A stretch of 18,001 bases of DNA. It comes from CAYYNP01 sp964472545. GTDB lineage: Bacteria > Planctomycetota > Planctomycetia > Pirellulales > Thermoguttaceae. Shown piece after piece: positions 1 through 9,678 of the stretch. The notes under the pieces are model-generated. The model made no database searches, had not been told where the DNA came from, and saw nothing but the letters and a program-made list of their open reading frames with translations. Where the stretch lies: contig CAYYNP010000208.1 of the NCBI GenBank assembly GCA_964472545.1, positions 1 to 18,001 of the forward strand, in the 5' to 3' direction. Each line of letters starts with the position of its first letter. Within the stretch, counting starts at the first letter, position 1. A program made the position numbers and the translations under genes.

Positions 1-394
1 AGCCCCAGGACCCGGACAACTGGGGCACCGCCGCGCTATGCCCCAGCCACCCATTACTGACACCGGAAAATCATTCATCGGCCGCCCCTTAGTTGTACCA
101 ACTTCACATTTCCATGCCAAATGGCGGTCGCACCGACACGACGGGCGTTGGCCAAACAACGCGACACCCGTCGCTAACGAGAAGTCAAGGCGATTTCAGT
201 ACGCCTTGTTCCCCAACACCTCGCCCGAAGTCGCTGGCGGTGGCTTGTCGGCGTACCGCAAGGCGATGCTGCTCTAGATAGAGGCCTTGTCGCGAATCAA
301 CGGAACGCGTGTGGCAGAACCGGCCATCCGGCGTTGAAATCGTTGTACGGTCTCTTCTTGGAACGCGGGAACCGGCCGCAACTCAGGCGAACGG
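1..394. other. Intergenic stretch, no supported gene
   Basis: No reading frame here resembles a known protein. A plus-strand frame is open from the left edge to the stop at 90-92 and another to 277, but both have low-complexity, arginine- and proline-rich translations, and the first lies over a hairpin repeat. The end of a gene lying to the left cannot be excluded. This stretch is downstream of the minus-strand DUF1501 stop, and I see no stem followed by a T-run that would act as an intrinsic terminator for it. Confidence 0.5.
20..52 (-). repeat. REP-like hairpin with GGGTGGCTGG head
   Basis: The arms CTGGGGCA (20-27) and TGCCCCAG (39-46) pair perfectly over 8 bp around an 11-nt loop. Read on the minus strand, the stem is preceded by GGGTGG (52-47), so the element starts GGGTGGCTGG. 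The same ten bases start another hairpin-like sequence at 15280, and a related GGGTGGCC head flanks the element at 1937-2127. A further GCCCCA at 2-7 can also pair with TGGGGC at 21-26, so alternative folds exist. Membership of a dispersed repeat family is inference from these few copies. Confidence 0.45.
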
Positions 395-1864
<1,470 letters not shown>

Positions 1865-1936
1865 GATTCGATCTCCTATCTATCGGAGGAACAAGACAAG
1901 CCAGGCGATCCACATTCGGGGTGGCGGCTCCACTCA

Positions 1937-2127
1937 GGGTGGCCCCGACGTTCTTCCGAAACAATCGCTGCCACTTCACTCGTGTTGCCGGAAAAACGTC
2001 GGGGTTGCGCAGCAACAAGAGGCACGGGTTCCTTTCGGCTCCTCTTGTGGCTGCGCCACCCGGACACTCTTGCGAACAAGCCCCATCAAGTGGCAGAGGC
2101 TGCTCCGCAAGAGTGTCCGGGCCACCC
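1937..2127. repeat. Composite element of three consecutive hairpins
   Basis: Almost the whole 308-bp gap between the cytochrome-like gene and the DUF1501 gene is structured. Stem A pairs 1943-1958 with 1989-2004 (15 of 16 bp). Stem B pairs 2007-2022 with 2041-2056 (15 of 16, extendable outward to 2002/2061 with one more mismatch). Stem C pairs 2059-2074 with 2106-2121 (16 of 16, core CCCGGACACTCTTGCG). The left flank plus A arm (1937-1980) also matches the reverse complement of 2084-2127 at roughly three quarters of positions, including GGGTGGCCC at the edge and CTGCCACTT in the loop. A and C are therefore diverged inverted copies around B, an arrangement like a BIME. No T-run follows, so it is not a standard terminator. 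I saw no protein-coding character. Mobility or a role in mRNA processing is inference. Confidence 0.75.
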
Positions 2128-2172
2128 AACAGATGGCCGCCTGTCTCGTTTCCTCCTCAATTGCCTATGGTT

Positions 2173-5100
2173 TTACCGATTGAACAAGAACGCCGAACTG
2201 TTGATCAACGCCCAGGCCAGGTCCTGGGTGAACGTCAGCCGGGCGTTTTCGAGTTGCTTGGTGCTGAGCCCGACGTCGCGGCGCAGCCGGGCCAGCTTGG
2301 CGTCGACGGGCAACGGCTGGCTGGCTTCGGCGAGCTTGGCACGAAGCTCGATTAGCTTCGGGTCGATCGGCCGCGGTTTCTTTGCTTCCGCCACGGCCGA
2401 TTGCAGCTTCTTCAGTTGCCCGTCTTGCCCTCGATAGTGTGCCGTCAGCTTCGCCTTCTGTTCGTCGGTCCGTTCGTCGGCCGCTACTGCCAACACGTCG
2501 ACGATCTCCTTCGGCAGTTTGTCCAGCGTTACCGGGCGTGGGGCCGTGCAGAGCGAGATGCGAAAACGCCCCAGCGCGTGTTGGCCGTCCTGATACTCTT
2601 GATCGAGATAGAACGTGAACCGTCCGGGACCGGTGGCGACGTCTTCCCGCGTTTCAAACACGGCCGTGCGGTTTTCGCCGATCTTCGGGTGGATCGCCCA
2701 GCCGTTGTTGGCGGGGGCCTTCTTGCCGTCGATGGCGGTGGTCACGCTGTAGTTGTCCTGGCTGAAATCGGCCTGGGCATTTTGCAGGACCAATGGCACC
2801 TTTTGCTGTGGTGCATCGGCAGACGCCCACTCGCCGCGCAACTCGGTCAGCACGAAGTTGCCGCTGGACGCACGGCCGGGGCCCTTTGTCGGAAGGCGTT
2901 CGTCGCCGAGCGCCTCGAGTCGCACGCCGGTCACACCGGTCAGGTTCGACTCGGCGACGAGCGTGTACGTCGTCTTGCCGTTGGGGCCGGTCACGAAGAC
3001 CGACAAGTCGTCCTGCCGCTTGAGTTCCGCGCCGTTTGTCGCCGTGAGTTCAACTGCCTCCAACGGCGTCCAGGGCGTCGGTCTGCCGGCCTGCTTTTCC
3101 CATTCGGCAAGAAGCTGCGGTAACCGGGCTTCGTGTTCTTTCAATGCCGTTTCCGCAGCCGCAAAGCGCTCTTGATGCTCTCGCGCGAGCTTCTCCTCGC
3201 GTGCGGCGATCTCCTCTTCGTAGGCGGCCAGCGCGTCCTCGGCCTGAGTGATCGCTTCGGTACGTTGCTTCTCCTGCGCGGCAATCGTCGGTGCCAGTTG
3301 CTCCTCGTACTGGCGCAATCGCTCGGCCAGTTGCGCGTGCGCCTCGGGCAACGCCTGTAACTCGTGCCGGCCAAGCTCGATCTCATGGGGTCTGGCCGGC
3401 CGGTTGAGGATCCGCAGGAAGATCTCGTCGATCAGCTTCGCGTCGTCCGGTTGTGAAGCGACCAAGGCGGCCAACGCGCTCTTCGGATCGGACACGGCCC
3501 GATCGACGGTCGGCCCGTTAATCAGCGCCATCACCGGTCCGAGCTGCAAGCCGCCGGTCCGTTCACACTCGCACGCGCTCTCCCGCGCCGGACGCCCCAG
3601 GGTGCCCAAGAACCCGTCGGGCAGCTTCACGCCCGCGTCGGGCAGCGCGGCGGCTCGCGTGCCCGGTGGCACCCCGGGGATCTGCGACACCGAACCGGTC
3701 GCCCGATAGATCGCGTCGTAAAGCACTTCGGCCGGCAGCCGCCGGGCCAGGGCGTGCGAGTAGTTGATCCGATCGTCTTCGTTGAAGCGGTTGGTCTCGA
3801 GCGACAGTTGATACGTCCGCGATCGGCAGATCAATCGAATCACGTGCCGCGTGTCGAAGCCGCTCTCGACGAATTGCTCGGTGAGATAGTCGAGCAGTTC
3901 CGGATTACTCGGTGGGTTGCTGGCGCGGATGTCGTCCAGCGGCTCGATGATCCCCACGCCCAGTAGATATCCCCACAGCCGATTCACGTAGCTGCGGGCG
4001 AAATAGGGATTCTCCGCCGAAGTGATCCAGGCCGCAAGCTGCTGCCGGCGGGTAGCGTCTTCCGGCGGGTCATGCCGGCACTCGAACGGAAACTGCGGCG
4101 CGGTGACTTCTTTCGTGCGGTCGTGGACGATCTCTCCGTCGGGCTTGTCGGCCACAATCTCATACAGCGGCGTGGCCCCCTCGACGGCCGTGCCGCCGAT
4201 CTTCTTGTCGCCGCCGGCGGGGTCCGCCTTCAACTCGAAGCGGGCGAAATAGGCCGCCGTCTGGTAATACTGGTCCTGCGTCCAGCGTTCGAAGGGATGG
4301 TCGTGGCACTTATTGCAGCTAAACCGCACGCCGAGAAACAGGTGCGTGGTGTTCTCCATCGTCTCGGCCGGCTGGCGAAGGATCTTGTAATACGAGGCGG
4401 CCGGGTTCTCGCGGTTCGAGCCGCTGGCCGCGAGGATACTCCGTGCCCACTGGTCGTATCGCGTGTTCTCGGCCACGGCGTCGCGAATCCACTTGCGAAA
4501 CGCGACCGATCCTTCCGGGCCGAGGTACTTGCGGTTGACTTGCAGCAGGTCGGCCCATTTGTTGGTCCAGTGCTCGACGTATTCCTCGTTGCCGATCAAC
4601 TTGTCGATCAAGCCGTCGCGTTTGGTCCGCGCGTCGCGCTGGTCGGCCAGAAACGCCCGGACTTCGTCGGCCGTCGGCGGCAGGCCGCAGAGATCGAGCG
4701 TAACGCGGCGGACGAACTCGGCGTCGTCGCACGGCGGCGACGGCTGGATCTTCATCCGTTGCCACTTGGCCGCCACCAATTCGTCGATCCGGCCCCAGGT
4801 CTCCGGCGGCTGCCAGGTGAAGCCGCTACGGTCGCCCATCACGGTGAGCGTGGTGGCAGCGTAGGCGCCCTCGTAACGGGCCAGCGCGGCCGCTTCGCCC
4901 CGGCGGACCGCCGACATCACGCCGCCGCCGGCCGTGGCGACTTCGGTGTTGCCGCTTTCGACGAACGTTTCGCGGGTGACGTCGCGCGTGGCCCCGTCGG
5001 CGTACGTGGCCACCACGCGCATCTGCTGCCGATCGCCGGCACGCTGAAGCACCGGATTGCCGGGGCTGACGTCGATCTTGACCACCCGCGGCGTGGAGAG

Positions 5101-7194
5101 ATTGAGCGACGCACCGCCGGCGATCCACGCTCGGATCGTGCGATAGTACGGATCGTCGGGCCGGATGAGTTGCCCGCCCTGATGGGGCACCGTGGCCGTG
5201 GCCTTCAGCAGCATCAGGCTGTTGTCGGGCGAGGCCACGTTGACGCGCCGCGAGGCCAAGTCGTCGGTCAATGCGCGGATGTCCGACAGCGCATCGTAAC
5301 CGCGCAGCGACAGCTTAAAGCCATTCTTGCCCTTCGCCGCTCCGTGGCACGTGCCGGCGTTGCAGCCCAATCGCGAGAGGACCGGCTTCACGTCGCGAAC
5401 GAAGTCGGGCACGTAACGGCCGTCCATTCCGGTCACTTCGATTGGGATGGCAACCTGCCGATTGCCCATTTCGGCGGTCACCGTGCCGGTGCCGTTTCGC
5501 GCCGGACGGATCAGCCCCTCGGCCGAAACCGCGGCCACGTCTCCCTCCAAACGCCACGTGACCAGCCCGGTGGCATCGATTCTGCCCTCGTCGATTCTGC
5601 CCTCGTCGATTCTGCCCTCGTCGGGAATCGTGGCCGTAATGAGCATCTGCGCGTAGTCCGAGGCGTTTGTAATCCGGATCGATTCCGGCTCGGCTTCCAG
5701 GCCGGTGACGTCCGGCTGCCGGGCCGGCGTCGGTTTGGGCTCGACCCCTGGTTCCACGGCGTCGGCGAGTTGCCCCGAGCCGTCGTCGGACGGCGTCTGC
5801 AACTCGACCGGCACAAACGTGTTGGCGATCTTCCCGTCGGCCGCATCGATCAGCCGAATCCGGCCGTCTGCCCCGGCGGCGGCCAGTACGTTTCCGTCGG
5901 GCGAGATGGCCAGCGCGTAGATGCCGCTCTCGGGCACTTCGCGTTGCCAGAGCAGCTTGCCGGAATCGGTTTCGTATGTCCGCACGCCGCCGGAGCCGTT
6001 GAAGCTGGCCCCGGCAAAGACCCGCGTACCGTCGGGGCTGAAGCATACGTCGAACGCCCTACCGGACAAGGCACCGTATTCGCGGATCTGGTTCGGATTG
6101 CCGCCGCCGGCAGGGGCCGCTTTGACGTCCATGCGAAACAGCTTCGGGGTTCCGTCGGCGCCGCCCACGAGGACTTCGGCACGCGTGGGGTGCCGATCGA
6201 TCGCAATCATCCCGCCACGCAAAACGCCGGGCGTATGCGTGGTCAAGTTGCCGAGAAAACGCTGCGTGGCAACGTCGGTCATCTTCACCGTCTGATCGCG
6301 GCTGACCGAAAGCAGCGACTTGCCGTCGGCCGAGAAGACGACGCCTCGGACCCAATCCTGGTGGGCCGCCATCGAGACGAGCTCTTCGCCAGTTTTGGCG
6401 TCGATCGATCGGACCGTGTTGTCGGCGCAGCCCAGCGCGATCTGCCCGCCGTCGGGCGACCAGACGCCCCCGTAGACCGTGTCGAACGTCACCGGCAACG
6501 AGAGCTTCAGCCGGCGGCGCGGCACGTCCCAAATCTGCACTTCGCCCATCCGGCAGGGCAACCCACCGGTGACCGCCAATCGAGACCCGTTCGGCGAGAA
6601 TCGTACCGACTCGATCCGTTGCGAAAGGCCCACCAGCCGAGCGACCGGCTCCGAGCCGTCGGGCTTGTGCAACAGTACTTCGTGAAACCCGGCCACGGCC
6701 AGAAGTGCGCCGTCGGGCGAGAAGTCGAGCGACGTGATCACCGGCGGCCGCGTGTACTCCGGTGGATGCTCGGCATCGTAGCGGCGGCGGACGTTTTGCG
6801 GCGTGTCGTCCGCGGCCCCTTCGGCGATCCAGCGGCGGATCAGCGCGATCTGGCTGTCCGTCAGCGGCTCGCCGGTCACCGGCATTTCTGCCGTACCGGC
6901 GACCGGTGTGACCAATTCGATCAGCAGGCTTTCGTCCGGCTTGCCGGCAACGATGGCGGGCTCCTCACCGGCGCCCCCTCGCAGCAGGGCGTCGTGGGAC
7001 GTCATCACATAGTCGCCACCGGCCTTGGCCGGTTGATGGCAGCCCTGGCAGCTTGCCTGGAGGATCGGGCGGACCTGCCGGAAGTAGCTGACTCGCTCCG
7101 CCGGGGCCGCGCCGGTGGACTCCTCGGCTCCGAGGGCCGGGCAGGTCAGCAAGACCAGAAACGAAAAGGCCGCGGGCAATCGTCGTCGACGCAT
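2173..7194 (-). CDS. PSCyt1-WD40-BIG2-DUF1549-DUF1553 multi-haem exported protein
   Basis: This 1673-aa protein has a signal peptide (residues 1-23, MRRRRLPAAFSFLVLL start), a PSCyt1 domain with CQGCH (49-53), and WD40-type repeats over about 150-455 with recurring FSPDG and WSPDG motifs. A bacterial Ig-like region (about 505-590) follows. Then come a second cytochrome segment with CNAGTCH (611-617, a CX4CH form), DUF1549 (about 800-985) with CNKCH (960-964), and DUF1553 (about 1050-1280). A coiled coil rich in Glu, Ala and Lys (about 1283-1368) and a beta-rich segment (about 1375-1550) separate the DUF1553 core from its usual ending DLAWALINSSAFLFN. The planctomycete role is unproven; haem attachment is inferred from the motifs. 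The frame is open upstream to 7350, but 7194 directly precedes the signal peptide and has GGGGA about 9 nt upstream. It probably heads a unit with the DUF1501 gene. An in-frame 15-bp repeat lies in the Ig-like region. Confidence 0.93.
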   Translation of the reverse strand: MRRRRLPAAFSFLVLLTCPALGAEESTGAAPAERVSYFRQVRPILQASCQGCHQPAKAGGDYVMTSHDALLRGGAGEEPAIVAGKPDESLLIELVTPVAGTAEMPVTGEPLTDSQIALIRRWIAEGAADDTPQNVRRRYDAEHPPEYTRPPVITSLDFSPDGALLAVAGFHEVLLHKPDGSEPVARLVGLSQRIESVRFSPNGSRLAVTGGLPCRMGEVQIWDVPRRRLKLSLPVTFDTVYGGVWSPDGGQIALGCADNTVRSIDAKTGEELVSMAAHQDWVRGVVFSADGKSLLSVSRDQTVKMTDVATQRFLGNLTTHTPGVLRGGMIAIDRHPTRAEVLVGGADGTPKLFRMDVKAAPAGGGNPNQIREYGALSGRAFDVCFSPDGTRVFAGASFNGSGGVRTYETDSGKLLWQREVPESGIYALAISPDGNVLAAAGADGRIRLIDAADGKIANTFVPVELQTPSDDGSGQLADAVEPGVEPKPTPARQPDVTGLEAEPESIRITNASDYAQMLITATIPDEGRIDEGRIDEGRIDATGLVTWRLEGDVAAVSAEGLIRPARNGTGTVTAEMGNRQVAIPIEVTGMDGRYVPDFVRDVKPVLSRLGCNAGTCHGAAKGKNGFKLSLRGYDALSDIRALTDDLASRRVNVASPDNSLMLLKATATVPHQGGQLIRPDDPYYRTIRAWIAGGASLNLSTPRVVKIDVSPGNPVLQRAGDRQQMRVVATYADGATRDVTRETFVESGNTEVATAGGGVMSAVRRGEAAALARYEGAYAATTLTVMGDRSGFTWQPPETWGRIDELVAAKWQRMKIQPSPPCDDAEFVRRVTLDLCGLPPTADEVRAFLADQRDARTKRDGLIDKLIGNEEYVEHWTNKWADLLQVNRKYLGPEGSVAFRKWIRDAVAENTRYDQWARSILAASGSNRENPAASYYKILRQPAETMENTTHLFLGVRFSCNKCHDHPFERWTQDQYYQTAAYFARFELKADPAGGDKKIGGTAVEGATPLYEIVADKPDGEIVHDRTKEVTAPQFPFECRHDPPEDATRRQQLAAWITSAENPYFARSYVNRLWGYLLGVGIIEPLDDIRASNPPSNPELLDYLTEQFVESGFDTRHVIRLICRSRTYQLSLETNRFNEDDRINYSHALARRLPAEVLYDAIYRATGSVSQIPGVPPGTRAAALPDAGVKLPDGFLGTLGRPARESACECERTGGLQLGPVMALINGPTVDRAVSDPKSALAALVASQPDDAKLIDEIFLRILNRPARPHEIELGRHELQALPEAHAQLAERLRQYEEQLAPTIAAQEKQRTEAITQAEDALAAYEEEIAAREEKLAREHQERFAAAETALKEHEARLPQLLAEWEKQAGRPTPWTPLEAVELTATNGAELKRQDDLSVFVTGPNGKTTYTLVAESNLTGVTGVRLEALGDERLPTKGPGRASSGNFVLTELRGEWASADAPQQKVPLVLQNAQADFSQDNYSVTTAIDGKKAPANNGWAIHPKIGENRTAVFETREDVATGPGRFTFYLDQEYQDGQHALGRFRISLCTAPRPVTLDKLPKEIVDVLAVAADERTDEQKAKLTAHYRGQDGQLKKLQSAVAEAKKPRPIDPKLIELRAKLAEASQPLPVDAKLARLRRDVGLSTKQLENARLTFTQDLAWALINSSAFLFNR
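5576..5625 (-). repeat. Three tandem 15-bp units inside the coding region
   Basis: TCTGCCCTCGTCGAT is repeated at 5581-5595 and 5596-5610, with a third copy at 5611-5625 that differs only in its last two bases. On the coding strand this gives DEGRI DEGRI DEGRI (residues about 525-539) in the Ig-like region of the large cytochrome-like protein. The units are in frame, so copy-number change would alter length by five residues without breaking the gene. The near-identity suggests recent slippage. Confidence 0.9.
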
Positions 7195-7371
7195 GGTCAC
7201 ATTCCCCAGAGAATCGTTGACGAAAGGGTGATCCGCGCGGTTCGGCTCGCCGCACGAAGGTGCGCTCGCCACCGCGAACGGGTTGCCAGACCGGCTCATT
7301 CCCGTCGGAGAATGGTCGGCGACACAATCCGCACGAGGAAGCAACGGCAAAGCAGAACTGGGATCCTGGGG

Positions 7372-7400
7372 ATTTTACCAGCTTCACCTTGCACAAACAA
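7372..7400 (-). promoter_or_regulatory. Candidate sigma-70 promoter for the cytochrome-like gene
   Basis: On the minus strand, TTGTTT (7400-7395) is followed by exactly 17 nt and then TAAAAT (7377-7372). The -10 is preceded by TGG, giving an extended -10. The predicted transcript start near 7365 leaves a leader of about 170 nt before the ATG at 7194. The -35 is weak (TTG plus mismatches), so the call rests mainly on the extended -10 and the spacing. Confidence 0.45.
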
Positions 7401-7511
7401 GGGGCGATTTCACCGGAGATTGGCAGACTAGGCAATACAGCCAACCATTGCCCGTTGATTCGCGCGGGTTTCTGGGCTTCTGCGAGGCCACTTCCTCGGT
7501 TGTCACGCCGT

Positions 7512-7540
7512 TTGACGTGCGTACGGTCACCTGGTAGGAA
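7512..7540 (+). promoter_or_regulatory. Candidate sigma-70 promoter for the M24 peptidase gene
   Basis: TTGACG (7512-7517) is five of six to the -35 consensus and is followed by 17 nt and TAGGAA (7535-7540), preceded by TGG (extended -10). The -10 hexamer itself is poor. The predicted start is near 7547, giving a leader of about 45 nt to the ATG at 7593. Confidence 0.4.
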
Positions 7541-7592
7541 TGCCGAATGGAGTTCCCGCCAAGGACGACACCCACAGCCATTGGAGATGTCT

Positions 7593-8945
7593 ATGAGAAG
7601 CGTCTGTTTGCTGAGCCTGCTGGGGCTCCTCTTCACGTTACCCGCCGCTGCGGCCGAAGCGATCCTCTTTGAGCCTTCCGAGTATGCGGCGAGACGGGCG
7701 CGCGTGATGGACCAGATCCCCGACGGCATTGCGGTCGTTCGCAATTCGGTACGTGGACCGCGAAACCACGACTTCACGTATCTTTGTGGCGTAAAGATAC
7801 CGAAGGCCGTCCTTATCATCGACGGCGTCCGCAAGCAGAGCACCCTCCTCTATACGACCAGTGAACACCACCTCAAAGCCGAAGGCCTCAGCGTCGATCT
7901 GCTGACTCATCCCAAGGCGGCAACGGGCGTTGAGAAGTGTGTTCCGGCCGATCGATTCTCGGCCGTTCTGACCCAGTTGGCCGCGACGACGCGCGTCATC
8001 TACACACCCTTTCGAACGGAGACGCACGAACCGGAGATCTCGACCCGAAGCCCGTGGGACGGCCGCCTGACGCGATCGATGCAGTTCGTCGAGGTTCTTC
8101 GGCAGCGATTTCCCAACGTCAAGGTGGAAGACTGCTCGGAGATCCTTTGGGAACTGCGGCGGATCAAGTCTCCCGCTGAGATCGAGATGTTGCGCCGCGC
8201 CGCCGAAATCGGTGCCGAGGCGATGGTCGACGTGATGAAGGCGGCGAGGCCGGGGCGATACGAATACGAACTCAGCGCGCTCTTCGAGTATGCATGCAAG
8301 CGTCAAGGCTGCCGCGAACTCGCCTTTCCCACGATGACCATCTCGGCCGAGAACCACCGGTACCTCCACCACGTCGGTCACGATCGGCTACTGGCCGACG
8401 GCGATTTTCTGGTCGTGGACGCCGGGCCGAAGCACGGAGGCTATTGTACCGATATCAGTATCTCTATCCCCATTGGCGGCAAATTCTCCCCGCGCCAGCG
8501 AGAGATCTACCAGGCTTGTCTCGACGTCAGCCGGGGCTGTTTGGCTCGCTATCGCCCGGGAATCACCGGTTATGAGATCGGCCGGGAGGTTCGCGAGATG
8601 CTCGAGAAGAAGGGGTACGATCTTACGCAGGACACCTTCACCCGTTTGCGATTTCTCAAAGAGGGCGGCATCACGCACTACGTCGGGCTGGCCACCCACG
8701 ACGCCGGCGGACGCGACCTCCGGCCCGACCGGCCACTAAGGCCCGGTATGGTCTTCGCCTGCGACGTGTTTGCCACGTATTCCGATGAGAACCTCGGCGT
8801 GCGGGTGGAGAACACGGTGCTCATCACCGCGGCGGGCTGCGAAGTCCTCAATCCGGGTATCCCGCGAGAAATCGACGAAATCGAGACCTTCTTGCGGCAT
8901 CGGGAAGCCGGTTACGGAAAGACGCCGGAGTCAAAGAGCAGGTAG
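7593..8945 (+). CDS. Exported M24 family Xaa-Pro aminopeptidase-like protein
   Basis: This 450-aa protein has a signal peptide (MRSVCLLSLLGLLFTLPAAA), a creatinase/prolidase N-terminal region (about 25-185) and an M24 pita-bread domain (about 190-435). Proteins of this family cut the bond before proline at peptide N-termini using two metal ions. Aligning motifs with E. coli PepP gives ligands D276 (VVDAG), D287 (CTDIS), H362 (ITHYVG) and E406 (VRVEN), with H369 in the HD motif. The fourth ligand, normally Glu in a GMVFTIEPG-type motif, is D391 (GMVFACDVF). The position of PepP H350 appears to be Gly. Two ATGs lie close together: 7587 is immediately after GGAG, whereas 7593 has GGAG at the ideal 6-nt spacing, so 7593 is chosen. 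It stands alone, divergent from the cytochrome-like gene and convergent with dinB. It could be a metal-variant peptidase or a family member with another substrate. Confidence 0.88.
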   Translation: MRSVCLLSLLGLLFTLPAAAAEAILFEPSEYAARRARVMDQIPDGIAVVRNSVRGPRNHDFTYLCGVKIPKAVLIIDGVRKQSTLLYTTSEHHLKAEGLSVDLLTHPKAATGVEKCVPADRFSAVLTQLAATTRVIYTPFRTETHEPEISTRSPWDGRLTRSMQFVEVLRQRFPNVKVEDCSEILWELRRIKSPAEIEMLRRAAEIGAEAMVDVMKAARPGRYEYELSALFEYACKRQGCRELAFPTMTISAENHRYLHHVGHDRLLADGDFLVVDAGPKHGGYCTDISISIPIGGKFSPRQREIYQACLDVSRGCLARYRPGITGYEIGREVREMLEKKGYDLTQDTFTRLRFLKEGGITHYVGLATHDAGGRDLRPDRPLRPGMVFACDVFATYSDENLGVRVENTVLITAAGCEVLNPGIPREIDEIETFLRHREAGYGKTPESKSR

Positions 8946-9141
8946 GTTTGGAGCCCGGTCGATGCGCCGGATCGTGGTCGCTAGTGCCCGCAAGTGGTCG
9001 GCGGGCGGGGGTGAGCCTTGATGACGTTGAGGCCAGCCGGGGCGCCTCCTCGGCCGGCGGCTGATCGATCCCAGGCAGTAGACCTTCTTGCACAGTTCGG
9101 CCATTGCTGCCGCCGGATATCCGGACGAGGGACGATTGGCC

Positions 9142-9642
9142 TCACCTCAACGGAGCACTACCCAACAGCCGCCTCAGCAATCCAATCTGCCCTGCATGGA
9201 GCATCTCGTGCTGAGGGCAGAAAAGCAGCGCCCCCAGCTTCGTGGAAAACATCGGATGTGGAGGCTCGGTTGGCTCGTCGAGCACACGGTCTGCCACGTC
9301 GGCCAATTCTCCAACGGCCTGCCGATGAACGTCGTCGAAGACACGGCGGATCTCATCGGGGCCGGGATATGCACCAGCATCGGCTCGAGGCGTAGAGCCC
9401 TTCCCAAACAGCGTCATGAGTTCTGCGGATACCAACCGGGAATCCTCTTTCCGAGAGCCGCGAATTCGCTTCAGGGCAAGAGAGTACTGGGCGACGGCCA
9501 TGTGGCCGACCTGCCATCCAACGTGAGTCACGCCTTCGCTGGGCATCCGAAACCAGTCTTCCGAGGCGACCCCGTCCAGCAGACTCTCCGTGTACTTCCT
9601 GGTTAGGGAGATCTGGTCGACTACCGCTTTGACTCGGGACAT
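9142..9642 (-). CDS. DinB family protein
   Basis: This 166-aa protein fits the DinB/YfiT-like four-helix bundle family, whose members usually bind a divalent metal through three histidines and include thiol-dependent transferases; many are uncharacterised. The candidate metal ligands are H47 (GWQVGHMAVAQ) and the pair H145 and H149 (CPQHEMLHAGQIGLL), spaced as in the family. Length is normal. The frame is open to 9726, but the ATG at 9642 has AAAGGAG 6 nt upstream and begins where family homology begins, while the extra 28 residues would be translated from a MITE arm and flank. There is no signal peptide, so it is cytoplasmic. It is the last minus-strand gene after the M14-NSS pair, 270 bp downstream of the transporter stop, with its own promoter candidate. 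The name does not imply an SOS function here. Confidence 0.87.
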   Translation of the reverse strand: MSRVKAVVDQISLTRKYTESLLDGVASEDWFRMPSEGVTHVGWQVGHMAVAQYSLALKRIRGSRKEDSRLVSAELMTLFGKGSTPRADAGAYPGPDEIRRVFDDVHRQAVGELADVADRVLDEPTEPPHPMFSTKLGALLFCPQHEMLHAGQIGLLRRLLGSAPLR

Positions 9643-9678
9643 GATTGTCTCCTTTCTATGGACTGGCAGAGACCGCGC

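Larger units (their letters stand above)
7195..7592. other. Divergent promoter region
   Basis: This 398-bp gap separates the minus-strand cytochrome-like gene (start 7194) from the plus-strand M24 peptidase gene (start 7593). Open frames extend both genes into it, but signal peptides and Shine-Dalgarno sites place both starts at its edges. It contains one promoter candidate for each direction, listed separately. I saw no operator palindrome or riboswitch-like structure. Confidence 0.6.

Noticed and set aside
4072..7431. Very long plus-strand open frame (1119 codons) opposite the cytochrome-like gene
   Set aside because: It lies antisense to a gene with clear domains and a signal peptide. Its translation is rich in Arg, Gly, Val and His with no recognisable domain, as expected for a mirror frame in GC-rich DNA.
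7260..7592. 109-residue N-terminal extension of the M24 protein
   Set aside because: The extension has no domain and would bury the signal peptide. A GGAG site with 6-nt spacing and a promoter candidate lie just before 7593.
9034..9063. Possible bidirectional terminator between the convergent M24 and dinB genes
   Set aside because: CAGCCG (9034-9039) can pair with CGGCTG (9058-9063), but the stem is short, the loop is long and there is no T-run on either side. Such stems are expected by chance in GC-rich DNA.
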